The notes beneath the pieces are model-generated. The model was not told the DNA's origin and searched no databases. It saw only the letters and a list, made by a program, of their open reading frames with translations. Of a stretch of DNA of 41,693 nt, positions 7,036 through 15,749 are shown piece by piece. Source of the stretch: WVXT01 sp964345635. Its GTDB lineage: Bacteria > UBA6262 > WVXT01. The stretch spans positions 1-41,693 of the forward strand of contig CAYFRM010000091.1 in the NCBI GenBank assembly GCA_964345635.1, written 5' to 3'. How positions within the stretch are numbered: the stretch's first letter is position 1; each line of letters starts with the position of its first letter. Made by a program: the position numbers and the translations under genes.

Positions 7036-7447
7036 TTCCAGCCAAAAACGCCCTTCAAAATAAGCCCCAAGGGCCCTTTTTTCCGTGGGTCTTTTTTTTA
7101 TCAAAAAATGTCACAAAATTATCCATTCGCTCTATTGTAAAAATAAGAATCCCCATTAAAATAAAGAGTAAGTATCTTATTATGATGCTCGCCCCGGGAT
7201 GAGAGGAAGACAAATTTTTTGGTATCAAGGTTGTCAAAAGACTAGACCGAGGAGTAAAGTCCCGATGAACCGTGACTTCGCATCGTTCGCAATGATAAAC
7301 CAGGAGCAATTTTTTTTAAGACCCCTTATAAATGTACTTGACAAGGTTAAGACAAATTTGTTAATCTGAATTGAAGTCCTGTTAAATCCTGTATATTATC
7401 GTTAAAAAGCGTCATATATCGTTTGAATTAATCAAATTCCATAAAAA
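7036..7447. other. Long intergenic region before the polysaccharide cluster
   Basis: The stretch has no convincing gene. It starts with a terminator-like hairpin (next entry). Around 7240-7305 the segments GACTTCGCATCGTTCGCAATGA and GGAGTAAAGTCCCGATGAAC look like decayed copies of the REP-like TCGCAATGA/GGAGCGAAG repeats common in bacterial genomes. TTGACA at 7338-7343 has only a poor -10 downstream (TTAATC at 7361). The AT-rich final part leads into the repeated-hexamer promoter at 7448-7506. Confidence 0.5.
7050..7086 (+). terminator. Probable Rho-independent terminator after the diguanylate cyclase gene
   Basis: GCCCTT (7050-7055) can pair with AAGGGC (7069-7074), and the hairpin is followed by CCTTTTTTCC. 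The loop of 13 bases is long and the stem short, so the call is moderate. Placement 15 nt after the stop codon supports it. Confidence 0.5.
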
Positions 7448-7506
7448 TTTACAAATTTTTTACATTTTCGTTACACCATTGTTATATTGTTAAGGTAAAC
7501 TATAAT
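7448..7506 (+). promoter_or_regulatory. Promoter with four TTTACA-like hexamers at 11-bp spacing (Pho-box-like) before the export operon
   Basis: Hexamers TTTACA 7448, TTTACA 7459, GTTACA 7470 and GTTATA 7481 start exactly 11 bp apart on the same strand. A perfect TATAAT lies at 7501-7506, and the ribosome site and ATG 7544 follow. Direct TTNACA repeats spaced by 5 bp upstream of a -10 are the known binding layout of Bacillus PhoP and, with a related repeat, of PhoB. Regulator identity here is inference. Confidence 0.6.
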
Positions 7507-7543
7507 AATTTTATGCCATTTACACAAAGGAGGCCCATAAAAT

Positions 7544-8212
7544 ATGTTCACCAGGATAACTTTCACCATCTTCCTGGCATCAGCGATGCTTCTGACAGGG
7601 ACACCTTTTTCCGTTGCCCAGGAAACCTCACCCTATACCCTTGGCCCCGGAGATGTGCTGGAGATTTCTGTGTGGCAGCATCCCGAACTTGACAGGACAG
7701 TAACTGTCCGACCGGATGGCAGAATGTCTTTCTCCCTGATAGGAGACGTGAATGTCAACGGATTAACACCGGCGAAATTGGACGAAGTAATTACGGAAAT
7801 GCTGTCAGAATATGTGCAAAGACCAGAAGTAACTGTCGTAGTGACTACTATTAAGAGCAACCAAATCCTCGTGCTGGGTCAAGTGGCAAGGCCGGGGGCT
7901 TACCCTATGGAAGCGAGCGTAACCGTCCTGGAAGCTATAGCCATAGCGGGAAGTTATACAGATAGAGCTGGTTTGAAGAGAGTCACCATAACCCGCCAGG
8001 CCCGGGCGAGGAGCCCCAAAGTTATGAAAGTAGATTTGAAGAAGGTCATAACCGAAGGTGATAAAAGAGGAGATATTTTATTAGAACCGGGCGATATCGT
8101 TCACGTGCCAAGGAAAACATCTGTATGGACCTTTTTCGATCGCTATTTTATTGGAGGCATATTACCGGTAATGGGGCTCATTGTAATGATTGATACCATT
8201 TCCAGAGATTGA
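7544..8212 (+). CDS. Polysaccharide export protein, Wza/GumB-like (Poly_export + SLBB)
   Basis: The 222-residue protein has a cleavable signal (about 1-25, ending near VAQ). A Poly_export domain follows at 28-110, starting YTLGPGDVLEISVWQHPEL and containing VRPDGRMSFSLIGDV. An SLBB domain follows at 110-190, with ILVLGQVARPGAYPM and EPGDIVHVPRKT. These proteins form the periplasmic/outer-membrane channel of Wzx/Wzy-type polysaccharide export. The C-terminus (YFIGGILPVMGLIVMIDTI) is hydrophobic and may be the membrane-spanning part. It is the first gene of the polysaccharide operon, next to the Wzz-like partner. AAAGGAGG precedes the ATG. Confidence 0.93.
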   Translation: MFTRITFTIFLASAMLLTGTPFSVAQETSPYTLGPGDVLEISVWQHPELDRTVTVRPDGRMSFSLIGDVNVNGLTPAKLDEVITEMLSEYVQRPEVTVVVTTIKSNQILVLGQVARPGAYPMEASVTVLEAIAIAGSYTDRAGLKRVTITRQARARSPKVMKVDLKKVITEGDKRGDILLEPGDIVHVPRKTSVWTFFDRYFIGGILPVMGLIVMIDTISRD

Positions 8213-8262
8213 AAATTTTTCATTCCGCATAACTCTTTACACATAAAAGGGGAACAAGAAGC

Positions 8263-9441
8263 ATGGAAAATCCGGAAGAGAGAACCAGTAGCTTTCAGGA
8301 ATTATTGCAGATTATATCTGCCAGAAAAGTCTTGATCATCGCAGGTTTCCTGAGCGTTTTTACAGTTACCACTATAGGAAGTTTTCGCATGGCACCTGTC
8401 TACGAAATTTCTACGACGCTTATGGTAGAACCAACGGAAATATCTTATCTTGAGAGGGGTTCCCTTTCTTATGGAGCCAGAGCAGCGTTTATCGCCAACG
8501 AAAAAGAGATAATAAAGAGTCGAACTATCGCCGAAGAGGTTGTTAGACAACTTCGCTTACATGAAAGACTTGGTCCCCCATCTTTCCTGAGTATTCTACT
8601 TAACAAATTTTTTCAAACTAATCCCGGCCCTTTTGAAAAGACAGTTCGTGGATTGCGGAGAAGCCTGTTTGTGAGTTCAACCGGCGGACCTAATATAATC
8701 GAGATTGGTATGCAAGACAGGGACCCCGTGCAGGGTGCTCACATAGTCAACACTGTGGCCCAGGTGTATATCGATTACAGATATGAGGCTTCACTGAGGA
8801 AGACTCGCGGGGCTTATGATTTCATTGCGGAACAGGTCAAAATAGCGCAGAAGAAACTCAGCGATTCTGATAGAGCCTTAAGAGAGTTTAAACAAAAGGA
8901 GAAGATGGCCGATTTGACGTCGGAAACCGCCCATATTCTGGGCAGGCTATCAACGCTTGACGCTTCATTGTCCGGCGATCTGGCTGGGTATCCTGAGAAA
9001 GACCCGCGAGTAATTCGCGCTAAGGAGGAAATCCAGAAACTCACTGCCAAACTGGAGAGTTTGCCACAAAAGGAACTGCAGATGGCTCGTTTAGCCCGGG
9101 CGGTTAGGAGTAATGAAGAAATCTACTTAACGCTATTAAGAAAAATGGAAGACGCCCGCATCTCCGAAGTCGCCGAAATGCGGGGAATGGGAAGCGCCAG
9201 GGTGATCGACCCCGCTGTCCCACCCCCTTATCCGCTAAGACGAAAAAGGGCAATATTTATTCTCCTGGGAGGTGTGATGAGTTTGGTGTTCGGCCTGGGT
9301 ATGGCGTTCTTTGCCGAATACCGGGATTCTTCTATGAGAACTTCCCGGGATATAGAAGAATACTTACACTCAAGAGTTTTAGGAATCATTCCTTCAACAC
9401 CAAAAAAGATAAGAAGAACCTTTTTGGGCTTCAGACGCTAA
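8263..9441 (+). CDS. Chain-length determinant / polysaccharide co-polymerase (Wzz/GumC-like)
   Basis: The 392-residue protein has one transmembrane segment near each end: VLIIAGFLSVFTVTTIGSF at about 24-42 and AIFILLGGVMSLVFGLGMAFF at about 338-358. This is the classic topology of the family. The Wzz domain starts around residue 10 and continues with YEISTTLMVEP. The periplasmic middle is coiled coil (QVKIAQKKLSDSDRALREFKQKEKM). Just before the second membrane helix, PAVPPPYPLRRKRA matches the family's proline-rich PxxPxxPxxP motif. It lacks the fused kinase domain of Wzc; that function is the separate gene that follows. The two together control chain length. Confidence 0.92.
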   Translation: MENPEERTSSFQELLQIISARKVLIIAGFLSVFTVTTIGSFRMAPVYEISTTLMVEPTEISYLERGSLSYGARAAFIANEKEIIKSRTIAEEVVRQLRLHERLGPPSFLSILLNKFFQTNPGPFEKTVRGLRRSLFVSSTGGPNIIEIGMQDRDPVQGAHIVNTVAQVYIDYRYEASLRKTRGAYDFIAEQVKIAQKKLSDSDRALREFKQKEKMADLTSETAHILGRLSTLDASLSGDLAGYPEKDPRVIRAKEEIQKLTAKLESLPQKELQMARLARAVRSNEEIYLTLLRKMEDARISEVAEMRGMGSARVIDPAVPPPYPLRRKRAIFILLGGVMSLVFGLGMAFFAEYRDSSMRTSRDIEEYLHSRVLGIIPSTPKKIRRTFLGFRR

Positions 9442-9489
9442 AGGTTTGAAAAATAAATTTGCATTAATGGGCGAGAGGAGTAAATAAAG

Positions 9490-10170
9490 ATGAATAAACG
9501 CATAATGTTTCACACATCGTTAAGTTTACCCGACGAGAAATCTCCCACCGGCGAATCATACAGGGCTTTACGAACAAACATTCTGCGAACCACCCAGGAT
9601 AAGTTGATGAAGGCAATCCTAATTACCAGTTCCAACCATTTTGAGGGTAAGACTACTACGGCCATTAATCTGGCTTTGGCTATGTCTGATGTTCCCGGGT
9701 ATAAAACGCTTTTAATCGATTCAGATTTGCGATTTCCGACCGTACACGATAGATTAGGCCTGATGCAAAGTCCCGGGTTAACCGAAATTTTGGAAGGTAG
9801 TACGGGCCTGGACCCGGAAATAATCGATACCGAAAAGGAGAATCTCAAAATAATAACATCGGGAAATTTGCCACACTATCCGGTAGAATTACTGGAATCT
9901 AAAAGATTAATGGCCCTTTTAAGAGAGCTAAAATCAAAATTTGACCTGATTCTCATAGACTCGCCTCCGGTTATTCCATACAGCGATGCAAGTGTGTTAA
10001 GTTCCCAGGTAGATGGAGTTCTACTGGTCGTCCAATCGGGCAGGACCCGCAGGGAGGACATCCAGCAAGTGCAGGCCACCTTGCAGGATAATCAGGCTAA
10101 GGTATTAGGTGTGGTGTTAAATAGACAAAAACATTTCGTTCCTGACAGGATATATAAACGGCGGTTCTAA
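9490..10170 (+). CDS. CpsD/CapB-type tyrosine kinase (BY-kinase), separate from the Wzz partner
   Basis: The 226-residue cytoplasmic protein has a P-loop SNHFEGKTTTAINLA near residue 50, a Walker A' motif LLIDSDLRFPTVH near 77, and a Walker B motif LILIDSPPVIPYSDA near 157. This order defines the CpsD/Wzc-C family that phosphorylates itself and controls polymer assembly with a Wzz partner. ESYRALRTNI near the N-terminus is the family's oligomerisation motif. The C-terminus has only one Tyr (IYKRRF) instead of the usual Tyr cluster, so regulation by C-terminal autophosphorylation may be reduced. It is 48 nt after the Wzz-like gene with GAGAGGAG upstream. Confidence 0.9.
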   Translation: MNKRIMFHTSLSLPDEKSPTGESYRALRTNILRTTQDKLMKAILITSSNHFEGKTTTAINLALAMSDVPGYKTLLIDSDLRFPTVHDRLGLMQSPGLTEILEGSTGLDPEIIDTEKENLKIITSGNLPHYPVELLESKRLMALLRELKSKFDLILIDSPPVIPYSDASVLSSQVDGVLLVVQSGRTRREDIQQVQATLQDNQAKVLGVVLNRQKHFVPDRIYKRRF

Positions 10171-10191
10171 AAATAGTGATGGAGTAGTATA

Positions 10192-10221
10192 GAAAAAGTA
10201 CCTGTCACTTTTTTGAAAAGG
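10192..10221 (+). repeat. Dispersed GTACCTGTCACTTTTTT repeat, copy 2
   Basis: GAAAAAGTACCTGTCACTTT followed by TTTGAAAAGG is the same short element as 3795-3819 in the other orientation. Its right end runs straight into the ribosome-binding site of the 1031-residue protein gene, so insertion may have altered that gene's leader. Confidence 0.55.
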
Positions 10222-10231
10222 AGGCTGTAAA

Positions 10232-13200
10232 ATGAGAAGTGTAAAGCAGTTTACTGTTCTATCTATTCTTTTTGTTTTGGTACTTGCAAATTCTGCCCGG
10301 GCAATATGGGTGGACGCCGATGGCTCGGGACAGGAGTCGGTAAACATTTTAAGCACACCAGGCAGCTCCCGTAATCCCTGCGTTGCTGTGAACAGCTCGG
10401 GAACTACCTACATCGTGTGGCAAGATACCAGCCCGGGAAATTCGGAAATCTATCTTCTCAAATGGAATGGCTCAGAATGGGTAGATGCCGATGGTTCGGG
10501 CCAGGAGTCAATGAACATCACCAATAATACCAGTGCTTCCGAATATCCTTCTCTCTTCTTGGATAGTTCAGGATATCCTCACATTGCCTGGCACGATTTG
10601 ATTTTCGCCAACAATGAAATTTATTATCTTAAATGGGATGGTACAACCTGGGTGGATGCTGATGGGTCGGGTCAGGAATCAAAAAATATATCAAATACCA
10701 CTAACAGTTCTTTTTATCCTTCACTCTTTTTGGACAATTCCGGAAAACCATGCATTGCCTGGAAGGATTACATTCCCGATGAAAATTACGACATCTATTA
10801 TCTCCAATGGAATGGTTCAGAATGGGTAGATGCCGACGATTTGGGCCGGGAATCAATAAATGTCTCATCAAACACCGCATATTCTGGATTCCCTTCGCTG
10901 TGCATAGATAGTTCGGGAAATCCCCACATCGCCTGGGAGGATTATACTTCAGGGCAAGGTGATATTTATTATCTCAAATGGAATGGCTCAGAATGGGTAG
11001 ATGCCGACGGTTCATCAGGATGGGAATCAATAAATATCTCAAATAGTACCGGTGACTCCAGGAATCCATCGCTTCGTTTAGATAGTGCGGGGAATCCCCA
11101 TATCTCCTGGGATAGTAGGAATTTGGGATTCTATGATATCTATTATCTTGAATGGAACGGCTCAGAATGGGTAGATGCCGACGGTTCCGGCCAGGAATCA
11201 ACGAACGTCTCAAAAACTAGTGGTTTAGACTCCGGAAATCCTTCTCTTTATTTAGATGCTTCAGGAAACCCCCATATTGCCTGGTTTGAACGCGTCTCGG
11301 TAAATACCACTAATAATGATATATACTACCTTAAATGGAATGGTACAGCCTGGGTGGATGTAGACGGTTCAGGTCAGGAATCGAAGAATGTGTTGAGTAC
11401 CACCGAGGGTTCGAGAGACCCTTCTCTTTATCTGGATGACTTTGGGAAGCCCCACATTGCCTGGGCTGATTCCACCACTTCAGGAAATTCCGACATTTAT
11501 TATCTACACTGGAACATTGCTCCCACATTGTCCTGGACAGGAGAGGTGAACTATACTTCCGACGGTCTGGATCCCGAAACTGGCTACCCCAATACTGCTT
11601 TTGTATACCGGGTAAAGTATACCGACCAGGACGACAATCCTCCAGCATCAGGCTATCCTAAATTACATATTATGAAGGGTGGAGTACCGATAAGCGGAAG
11701 TCCGTTTACTATGAGCGAAGTGGATGGGGGAGATACGACTTATAGCGACGGGAAACTTTATGCTTATAGCAAGAGTGGATTGGCATTGGGAACGGATTAT
11801 ACTTATTACTTTGAGGCGAAAGACGTTTGGAATAGTCCGGCAACGGGCGCGCCAACCAGTGCTAAAGACGCCCCGGATGTGACAAACCGTCCTCCTACAT
11901 TATCGTGGACGGGAGAAGCAGACTACATTTCTGATGGGTTAAATCCTGAAACCGGCTATCCCACTACCAATTTCGTTTATAAGATAGAGTATGCTGACCA
12001 GGACAACGAAGCTCCGCTTTCAGGTTATCCTAAGTTACATATTATGAAGGGTGGAATGCCGATAAGCGGAAGTCCGTTTCCCATGAGCGAAGTGGACGGG
12101 GGAGATACGACTTATAGCGACGGCAAACTTTATACTTACGCCAAGGGTGGCTTGGAGGAGGGGACAGACTATACTTATTACTTTGAGGCAAGAGACGTTT
12201 GGGATATCTCAGCGACAGGCGCACCAACCAGCCCTCATGGCGGTCCGGACATCGCACCGCTCGGAAACCAAGCTCCTGCATTGTCCTGGACAGGAGAAAT
12301 AAACTACACCTCCGATGGCTTGCATCCCGAAACCGGCTATCCCAATACTGATTTCGTTTACAGGGTAAATTATGCGGACCAGGACGGTGACTATGGTGAC
12401 CCTCCGGCAGCGGGCTTTCCCAAACTACATATCAAGAAGGGGGGATTAGATATAGAAGGAAGTCCCTTTACTATGGACCAGGTCGACCCGGGAGATACAA
12501 ATTACAAAGACGGTAAGCTCTATACTGTCACCAAGAATAGATTAGGGCCGGGGGATGACTATACTTATCACTTCCAGGCAAAGGACGTTTGGAATATTCC
12601 GGCAACCGGGCCACCGACCACCTCTACTGACGCACCCGACGTGGCAAACCATGCTCCTACATTGTTCTGGACAAGAGAGCCAAACTACACCTCCGATGGC
12701 TTGAATCCCGAAATCGGCTATCCCAATACTGATTTTGTCTATAGGGTAAAGTATACTGACCAGGATAACGATCCTCCAGCATCAGGCTTTCCCAAGCTAC
12801 ATATCAAGAAGGCAGGATCAGATATAGAAGGAAGTCCGTTTACTATGGACCATGTCGACCCGGGAGATACAAATTACACAGACGGTAAACTTTATACTCT
12901 GACCAAGAATAGATTAGAGCCGGGGGACGACTATACTTACTATTTTGAGGCAAAAGACCTCTGGAATGGACTGGCAACAGGCGGACCGACCAGTCCTCTT
13001 GACGCCCCCAATGTAATACCTGTTGAATTTTCAGGAAAAGGGGACGTAAAGATTCAGGGAGGAGAAAACGGTTATGTTAATCCCCTGAAGGGCGAGGAAG
13101 CGGAGATCCATTTCTGGCCCAGCGCTCCGGGAACGGTAAATGTTGAGATTTTTGATTTGCTAGGAATGCTTGTCTGGGAGAAGAGTAAAGACGTAATAGC

Positions 13201-13327
13201 GGATCAAGATTCCATTAAATGGAATTGCAGAAATAGCGAGAATGATCTGGTGGCTTCGGGAATATACGTTGTTTTTGTAAAAGGCCCGGGAATAAAGGCC
13301 ACCAAAAAAGTCGCAGTCATGAAATAG
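10232..13327 (+). CDS. Giant secreted repeat protein: seven propeller-like repeats, four Ig-like repeats, FlgD/Ig-like C-terminus
   Basis: The 1031-residue protein has a signal peptide (1-24, ending ANSARA). Seven repeats of about 58 residues follow (about 25-430), each starting WVDADGSGQES.N and containing PSL.LD.SG.PHIAW.D and DIYYL.WNG. Seven blade-sized units suggest a seven-bladed beta-propeller. Four repeats of about 120 residues occupy about 432-945, each with LSWTGE.NYTSDGL.PETGYP, KLHI.KGG and YTYYFEAKDVWN. The last 80 residues form a FlgD/Ig-like domain (VEIFDLLGMLVWE ... ASGIYVVFVKG ... KKVAVMK). Similar C-terminal domains act in some phyla as outer-membrane sorting signals. The PorV-like gene starts 9 nt later. 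Exact function is unknown; a surface adhesin or glycan-binding protein is likely. Confidence 0.85.
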   Translation: MRSVKQFTVLSILFVLVLANSARAIWVDADGSGQESVNILSTPGSSRNPCVAVNSSGTTYIVWQDTSPGNSEIYLLKWNGSEWVDADGSGQESMNITNNTSASEYPSLFLDSSGYPHIAWHDLIFANNEIYYLKWDGTTWVDADGSGQESKNISNTTNSSFYPSLFLDNSGKPCIAWKDYIPDENYDIYYLQWNGSEWVDADDLGRESINVSSNTAYSGFPSLCIDSSGNPHIAWEDYTSGQGDIYYLKWNGSEWVDADGSSGWESINISNSTGDSRNPSLRLDSAGNPHISWDSRNLGFYDIYYLEWNGSEWVDADGSGQESTNVSKTSGLDSGNPSLYLDASGNPHIAWFERVSVNTTNNDIYYLKWNGTAWVDVDGSGQESKNVLSTTEGSRDPSLYLDDFGKPHIAWADSTTSGNSDIYYLHWNIAPTLSWTGEVNYTSDGLDPETGYPNTAFVYRVKYTDQDDNPPASGYPKLHIMKGGVPISGSPFTMSEVDGGDTTYSDGKLYAYSKSGLALGTDYTYYFEAKDVWNSPATGAPTSAKDAPDVTNRPPTLSWTGEADYISDGLNPETGYPTTNFVYKIEYADQDNEAPLSGYPKLHIMKGGMPISGSPFPMSEVDGGDTTYSDGKLYTYAKGGLEEGTDYTYYFEARDVWDISATGAPTSPHGGPDIAPLGNQAPALSWTGEINYTSDGLHPETGYPNTDFVYRVNYADQDGDYGDPPAAGFPKLHIKKGGLDIEGSPFTMDQVDPGDTNYKDGKLYTVTKNRLGPGDDYTYHFQAKDVWNIPATGPPTTSTDAPDVANHAPTLFWTREPNYTSDGLNPEIGYPNTDFVYRVKYTDQDNDPPASGFPKLHIKKAGSDIEGSPFTMDHVDPGDTNYTDGKLYTLTKNRLEPGDDYTYYFEAKDLWNGLATGGPTSPLDAPNVIPVEFSGKGDVKIQGGENGYVNPLKGEEAEIHFWPSAPGTVNVEIFDLLGMLVWEKSKDVIADQDSIKWNCRNSENDLVASGIYVVFVKGPGIKATKKVAVMK

Positions 13328-13336
13328 GAGGTAAAG

Positions 13337-14239
13337 GTGAAAAAAATTCTTATTCTTTCCACTTTTCTGGTTGTGGTTCTGGCAACCGGTTTGTGGGCAA
13401 AAGGAGCAGGGACTTCCGGCGCAATTGTGCTGCGGCAGCCGGTAGGAGCAAGAGCCTGCGGGATGGCAGAGGCCTATACTGCGGTGGGAGGGGAAGTAGG
13501 TGTACTCCATTATAATCCAGCGAGCTTGATTTCTCTCCCTGGTCGGGAAGCTTCCTTCAGCTATCAGCGAGGGCTGGCTGATGATAGCTTTATGAGCCTT
13601 CTTTATGGGCAGCCGACTTCTCTGGGAGTCTTTGCCGGGGCATTCTCTTACTATACGGCGGGAGACATTGACCTGATCGACCTTGACGGAAATGAGTGGA
13701 CGGCAAAGGCAGAGCAGGATTTTGTAATACTGGCTGGCTTTGCCCGTAAGTTTGCGGAGAATTTGCCGATGGGCATAAACCTAAAGATGGTCTCCTCAAG
13801 GCTCGTGGAGGTTAAGACGGGTACGGCTTTTGCGGTAGATGTCGGAGGTCTCTACTACACGCCGATAAAGGGTCTGGCTGGAGGATTGGCGGTTCGAAAT
13901 TTGGGAACAAAACTTAAGTTCCTCGACGAAAGTGATTCCCTTCCTCTGACAATCTCCGTCGGGGCTGCTTATCAGAAGCCTTTGGGCAACCAGAAAATTT
14001 TGCTCAGCGCAGATTTCCCTTTTCTGGTTTATGAACAAAAATTTACCCCCGCAGTCGGCTTTGAGCTGGACTGGCGGGAGATGGTTCAGGGAAGAGTTGG
14101 TTACAAATTCAACATTGATGATACCGGACTGGCCCTGGGCATGGGATTCTCGTACCGGAACTATTTCATTAACTATGCCTTTGGACTGGCAGACAAGTTG
14201 GAAAACGGACACCGGGTAAGTCTGGGTGTAAGATTTTAA
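13337..14239 (+). CDS. PorV/PorQ-type (UPF0164) outer-membrane beta-barrel protein, copy A
   Basis: The 300-residue protein has a signal peptide (to about residue 21, LWAKG). It then has the family start GTSGAIVLRQPVGARACGMAEAYTAVGGEVGVLHYNPASL, in which the G.R..GM.EA.TA..... .YNPA pattern is diagnostic. Alternating strands of beta-barrel type run to a C-terminal aromatic residue (VSLGVRF), typical of outer-membrane proteins. The GTG start at 13337 has AGGAGG just upstream. In Bacteroidota, PorV escorts C-terminal-domain cargo through the type IX system. Here the gene follows a secreted protein with such a domain, so a cargo-escort role is inferred. A FadL-like transport role remains possible. 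Confidence 0.85.
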   Translation: MKKILILSTFLVVVLATGLWAKGAGTSGAIVLRQPVGARACGMAEAYTAVGGEVGVLHYNPASLISLPGREASFSYQRGLADDSFMSLLYGQPTSLGVFAGAFSYYTAGDIDLIDLDGNEWTAKAEQDFVILAGFARKFAENLPMGINLKMVSSRLVEVKTGTAFAVDVGGLYYTPIKGLAGGLAVRNLGTKLKFLDESDSLPLTISVGAAYQKPLGNQKILLSADFPFLVYEQKFTPAVGFELDWREMVQGRVGYKFNIDDTGLALGMGFSYRNYFINYAFGLADKLENGHRVSLGVRF

Positions 14240-14254
14240 AAATGGGGAAAAAAC

Positions 14255-15745
14255 ATGTTCTTTCATAATCCCGGGATAAGCGACCGCCATAGAGTCGGCT
14301 GGCCACTGCTTGTTGTCCTGGGAGGAATGATTTGCGGATTATTCATTTTAGTATTCACGTTCCTTCCGGCCAAGTGGGGAGTGCTTGGCGCCATAGGAAT
14401 AATGGTTCCCTTTATCGCCGTTCTCTCAGGAGATGTGAAGCGTTTCTTTCTGGCAATATTGGTGTTCGCTTTACCAATACAACTGGATATAACTATTGGA
14501 CATACGGGACATCTCGGGGGAGCAGCCGGACTCATAATATCGCTGTATGATATCACCCTTGCCATTCTATACATACTATGGATTAGCGAATTCGCAAGAA
14601 ATAAGAAGAAAATCAGGTTTTTCCCCAGAATAAGCTTACCTTTTTTCTTCCTGATGGGCATGGCTACCTTATCGATGGCCAATGCTTCCAACCCAACATT
14701 GAGCTTGTTCGAAATAGTGCAAGTGCTAAAAATGTATCTGGGCTTCCTCTATATTGCAAACAACATCAAAAGCAGAAAAGAAATCCAATTTGTGGTTATT
14801 TTTTTGCTTCTGGGTCTTTTCCTGGAAAGTATGCTCGGTCTTGCCCAATACAAGTTTGACCGCCCCTTTGTTCCCAGTGTATTGGGCGGTCCGGAAAAGT
14901 TGGGATATATAAGACTGGGCGAGCCGTTATCCAGAATTTCAGGCACATGGGTATCTTACAATGACTTTGCCTGGTATCTTACATTTATGCTACCCATCTC
15001 CGTGAGCCTGCTTTTCTCCAGAATAAGGGGATTCTATAAATTATTGTCTGGTTTAACATTGGTTGCCGGGATTGGCGCGCTGATATGCACTCTGTCCCGG
15101 GCAGGATGGTCCAGTTTTATAGTAGCCGGCTTAATAGTATTACTTTTGAATTTTTCAAAAACGAAGGGAAAAACAGGACTGAATAATTTTGCCACATCTA
15201 TCGTCGCCATTATAATAATTGTCACCGTAATAGGCACCGTTAACCCTCAATTCTTGAATATCGTCAATCGTCGTGTTTTCAGCGACGATTACGATGCTGC
15301 ATATTCCCGAATTCCTCAAATGCAAGTAGCTTCGAACATAATAAGGGCTAATCCCGTTCTGGGCGTGGGTATCAATAATTACACAGAAGTTATGGGGCAG
15401 TACGATACGACCGACGTTAAACTTGCGTCCATAACCCGACACCAGGTACACAATATATTCTTGCAGGTCGCGGCAGAGATGGGCATCGCCGGCCTTGCCA
15501 TTTTCATCTGGCTCATATTTACAGTTTATAGAGAGGGATTGAGTTACATTAGGGCGAGTGAAGATCCGATGTCAAACGTGGTTGTAGGTCTTTTGGGAGG
15601 AATCACGGCTTTTTTGGTTCACGGCCTGGTAGACGCAGCATCTTTGGGAAACCATCTATTTCTCATCTTCTGGTTTTTTACGGGTATGGTCATTGCCGTA
15701 AAGAAAATTACAGCAGAGACAAAACCTTCTGTCGTAGGAGCTTAA
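14255..15745 (+). CDS. O-antigen ligase/polymerase family protein (Wzy-like)
   Basis: The 496-residue protein has about a dozen membrane segments. It includes the Wzy_C-type region, with WYLTFMLPISVSLLFS followed by LICTLSRAGWSSFIVAG; the LSRAGW motif is typical of O-antigen ligase/polymerase proteins. A periplasmic loop follows with FSDDYDAAYSRIPQMQVASNIIRANPVLGVGINNY and HNIFLQVAAEMGIAGL. These loops contain the catalytic Arg and His residues in the family. It probably joins lipid-linked repeat units in the periplasm. The flippase gene lies 4 nt downstream. A ligase role is less likely because a Wzx/Wzy set with Wzz is present. Confidence 0.88.
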   Translation: MFFHNPGISDRHRVGWPLLVVLGGMICGLFILVFTFLPAKWGVLGAIGIMVPFIAVLSGDVKRFFLAILVFALPIQLDITIGHTGHLGGAAGLIISLYDITLAILYILWISEFARNKKKIRFFPRISLPFFFLMGMATLSMANASNPTLSLFEIVQVLKMYLGFLYIANNIKSRKEIQFVVIFLLLGLFLESMLGLAQYKFDRPFVPSVLGGPEKLGYIRLGEPLSRISGTWVSYNDFAWYLTFMLPISVSLLFSRIRGFYKLLSGLTLVAGIGALICTLSRAGWSSFIVAGLIVLLLNFSKTKGKTGLNNFATSIVAIIIIVTVIGTVNPQFLNIVNRRVFSDDYDAAYSRIPQMQVASNIIRANPVLGVGINNYTEVMGQYDTTDVKLASITRHQVHNIFLQVAAEMGIAGLAIFIWLIFTVYREGLSYIRASEDPMSNVVVGLLGGITAFLVHGLVDAASLGNHLFLIFWFFTGMVIAVKKITAETKPSVVGA

Positions 15746-15749
15746 GGGG

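Noticed and set aside
7190..7310. A second riboswitch in the long gap before the export operon
   Set aside because: The GGAGTAAAGTCCCGATGAACCG stretch looked structured, but it lacks the GEMM core and other known aptamer signatures; it looks more like degenerate REP-type repeat sequence.
7338..7366. TTGACA promoter at 7338
   Set aside because: The -35 is perfect but the sequence 17 bp later (TTAATC) is a poor -10; the TATAAT at 7501 is closer to the gene and better.
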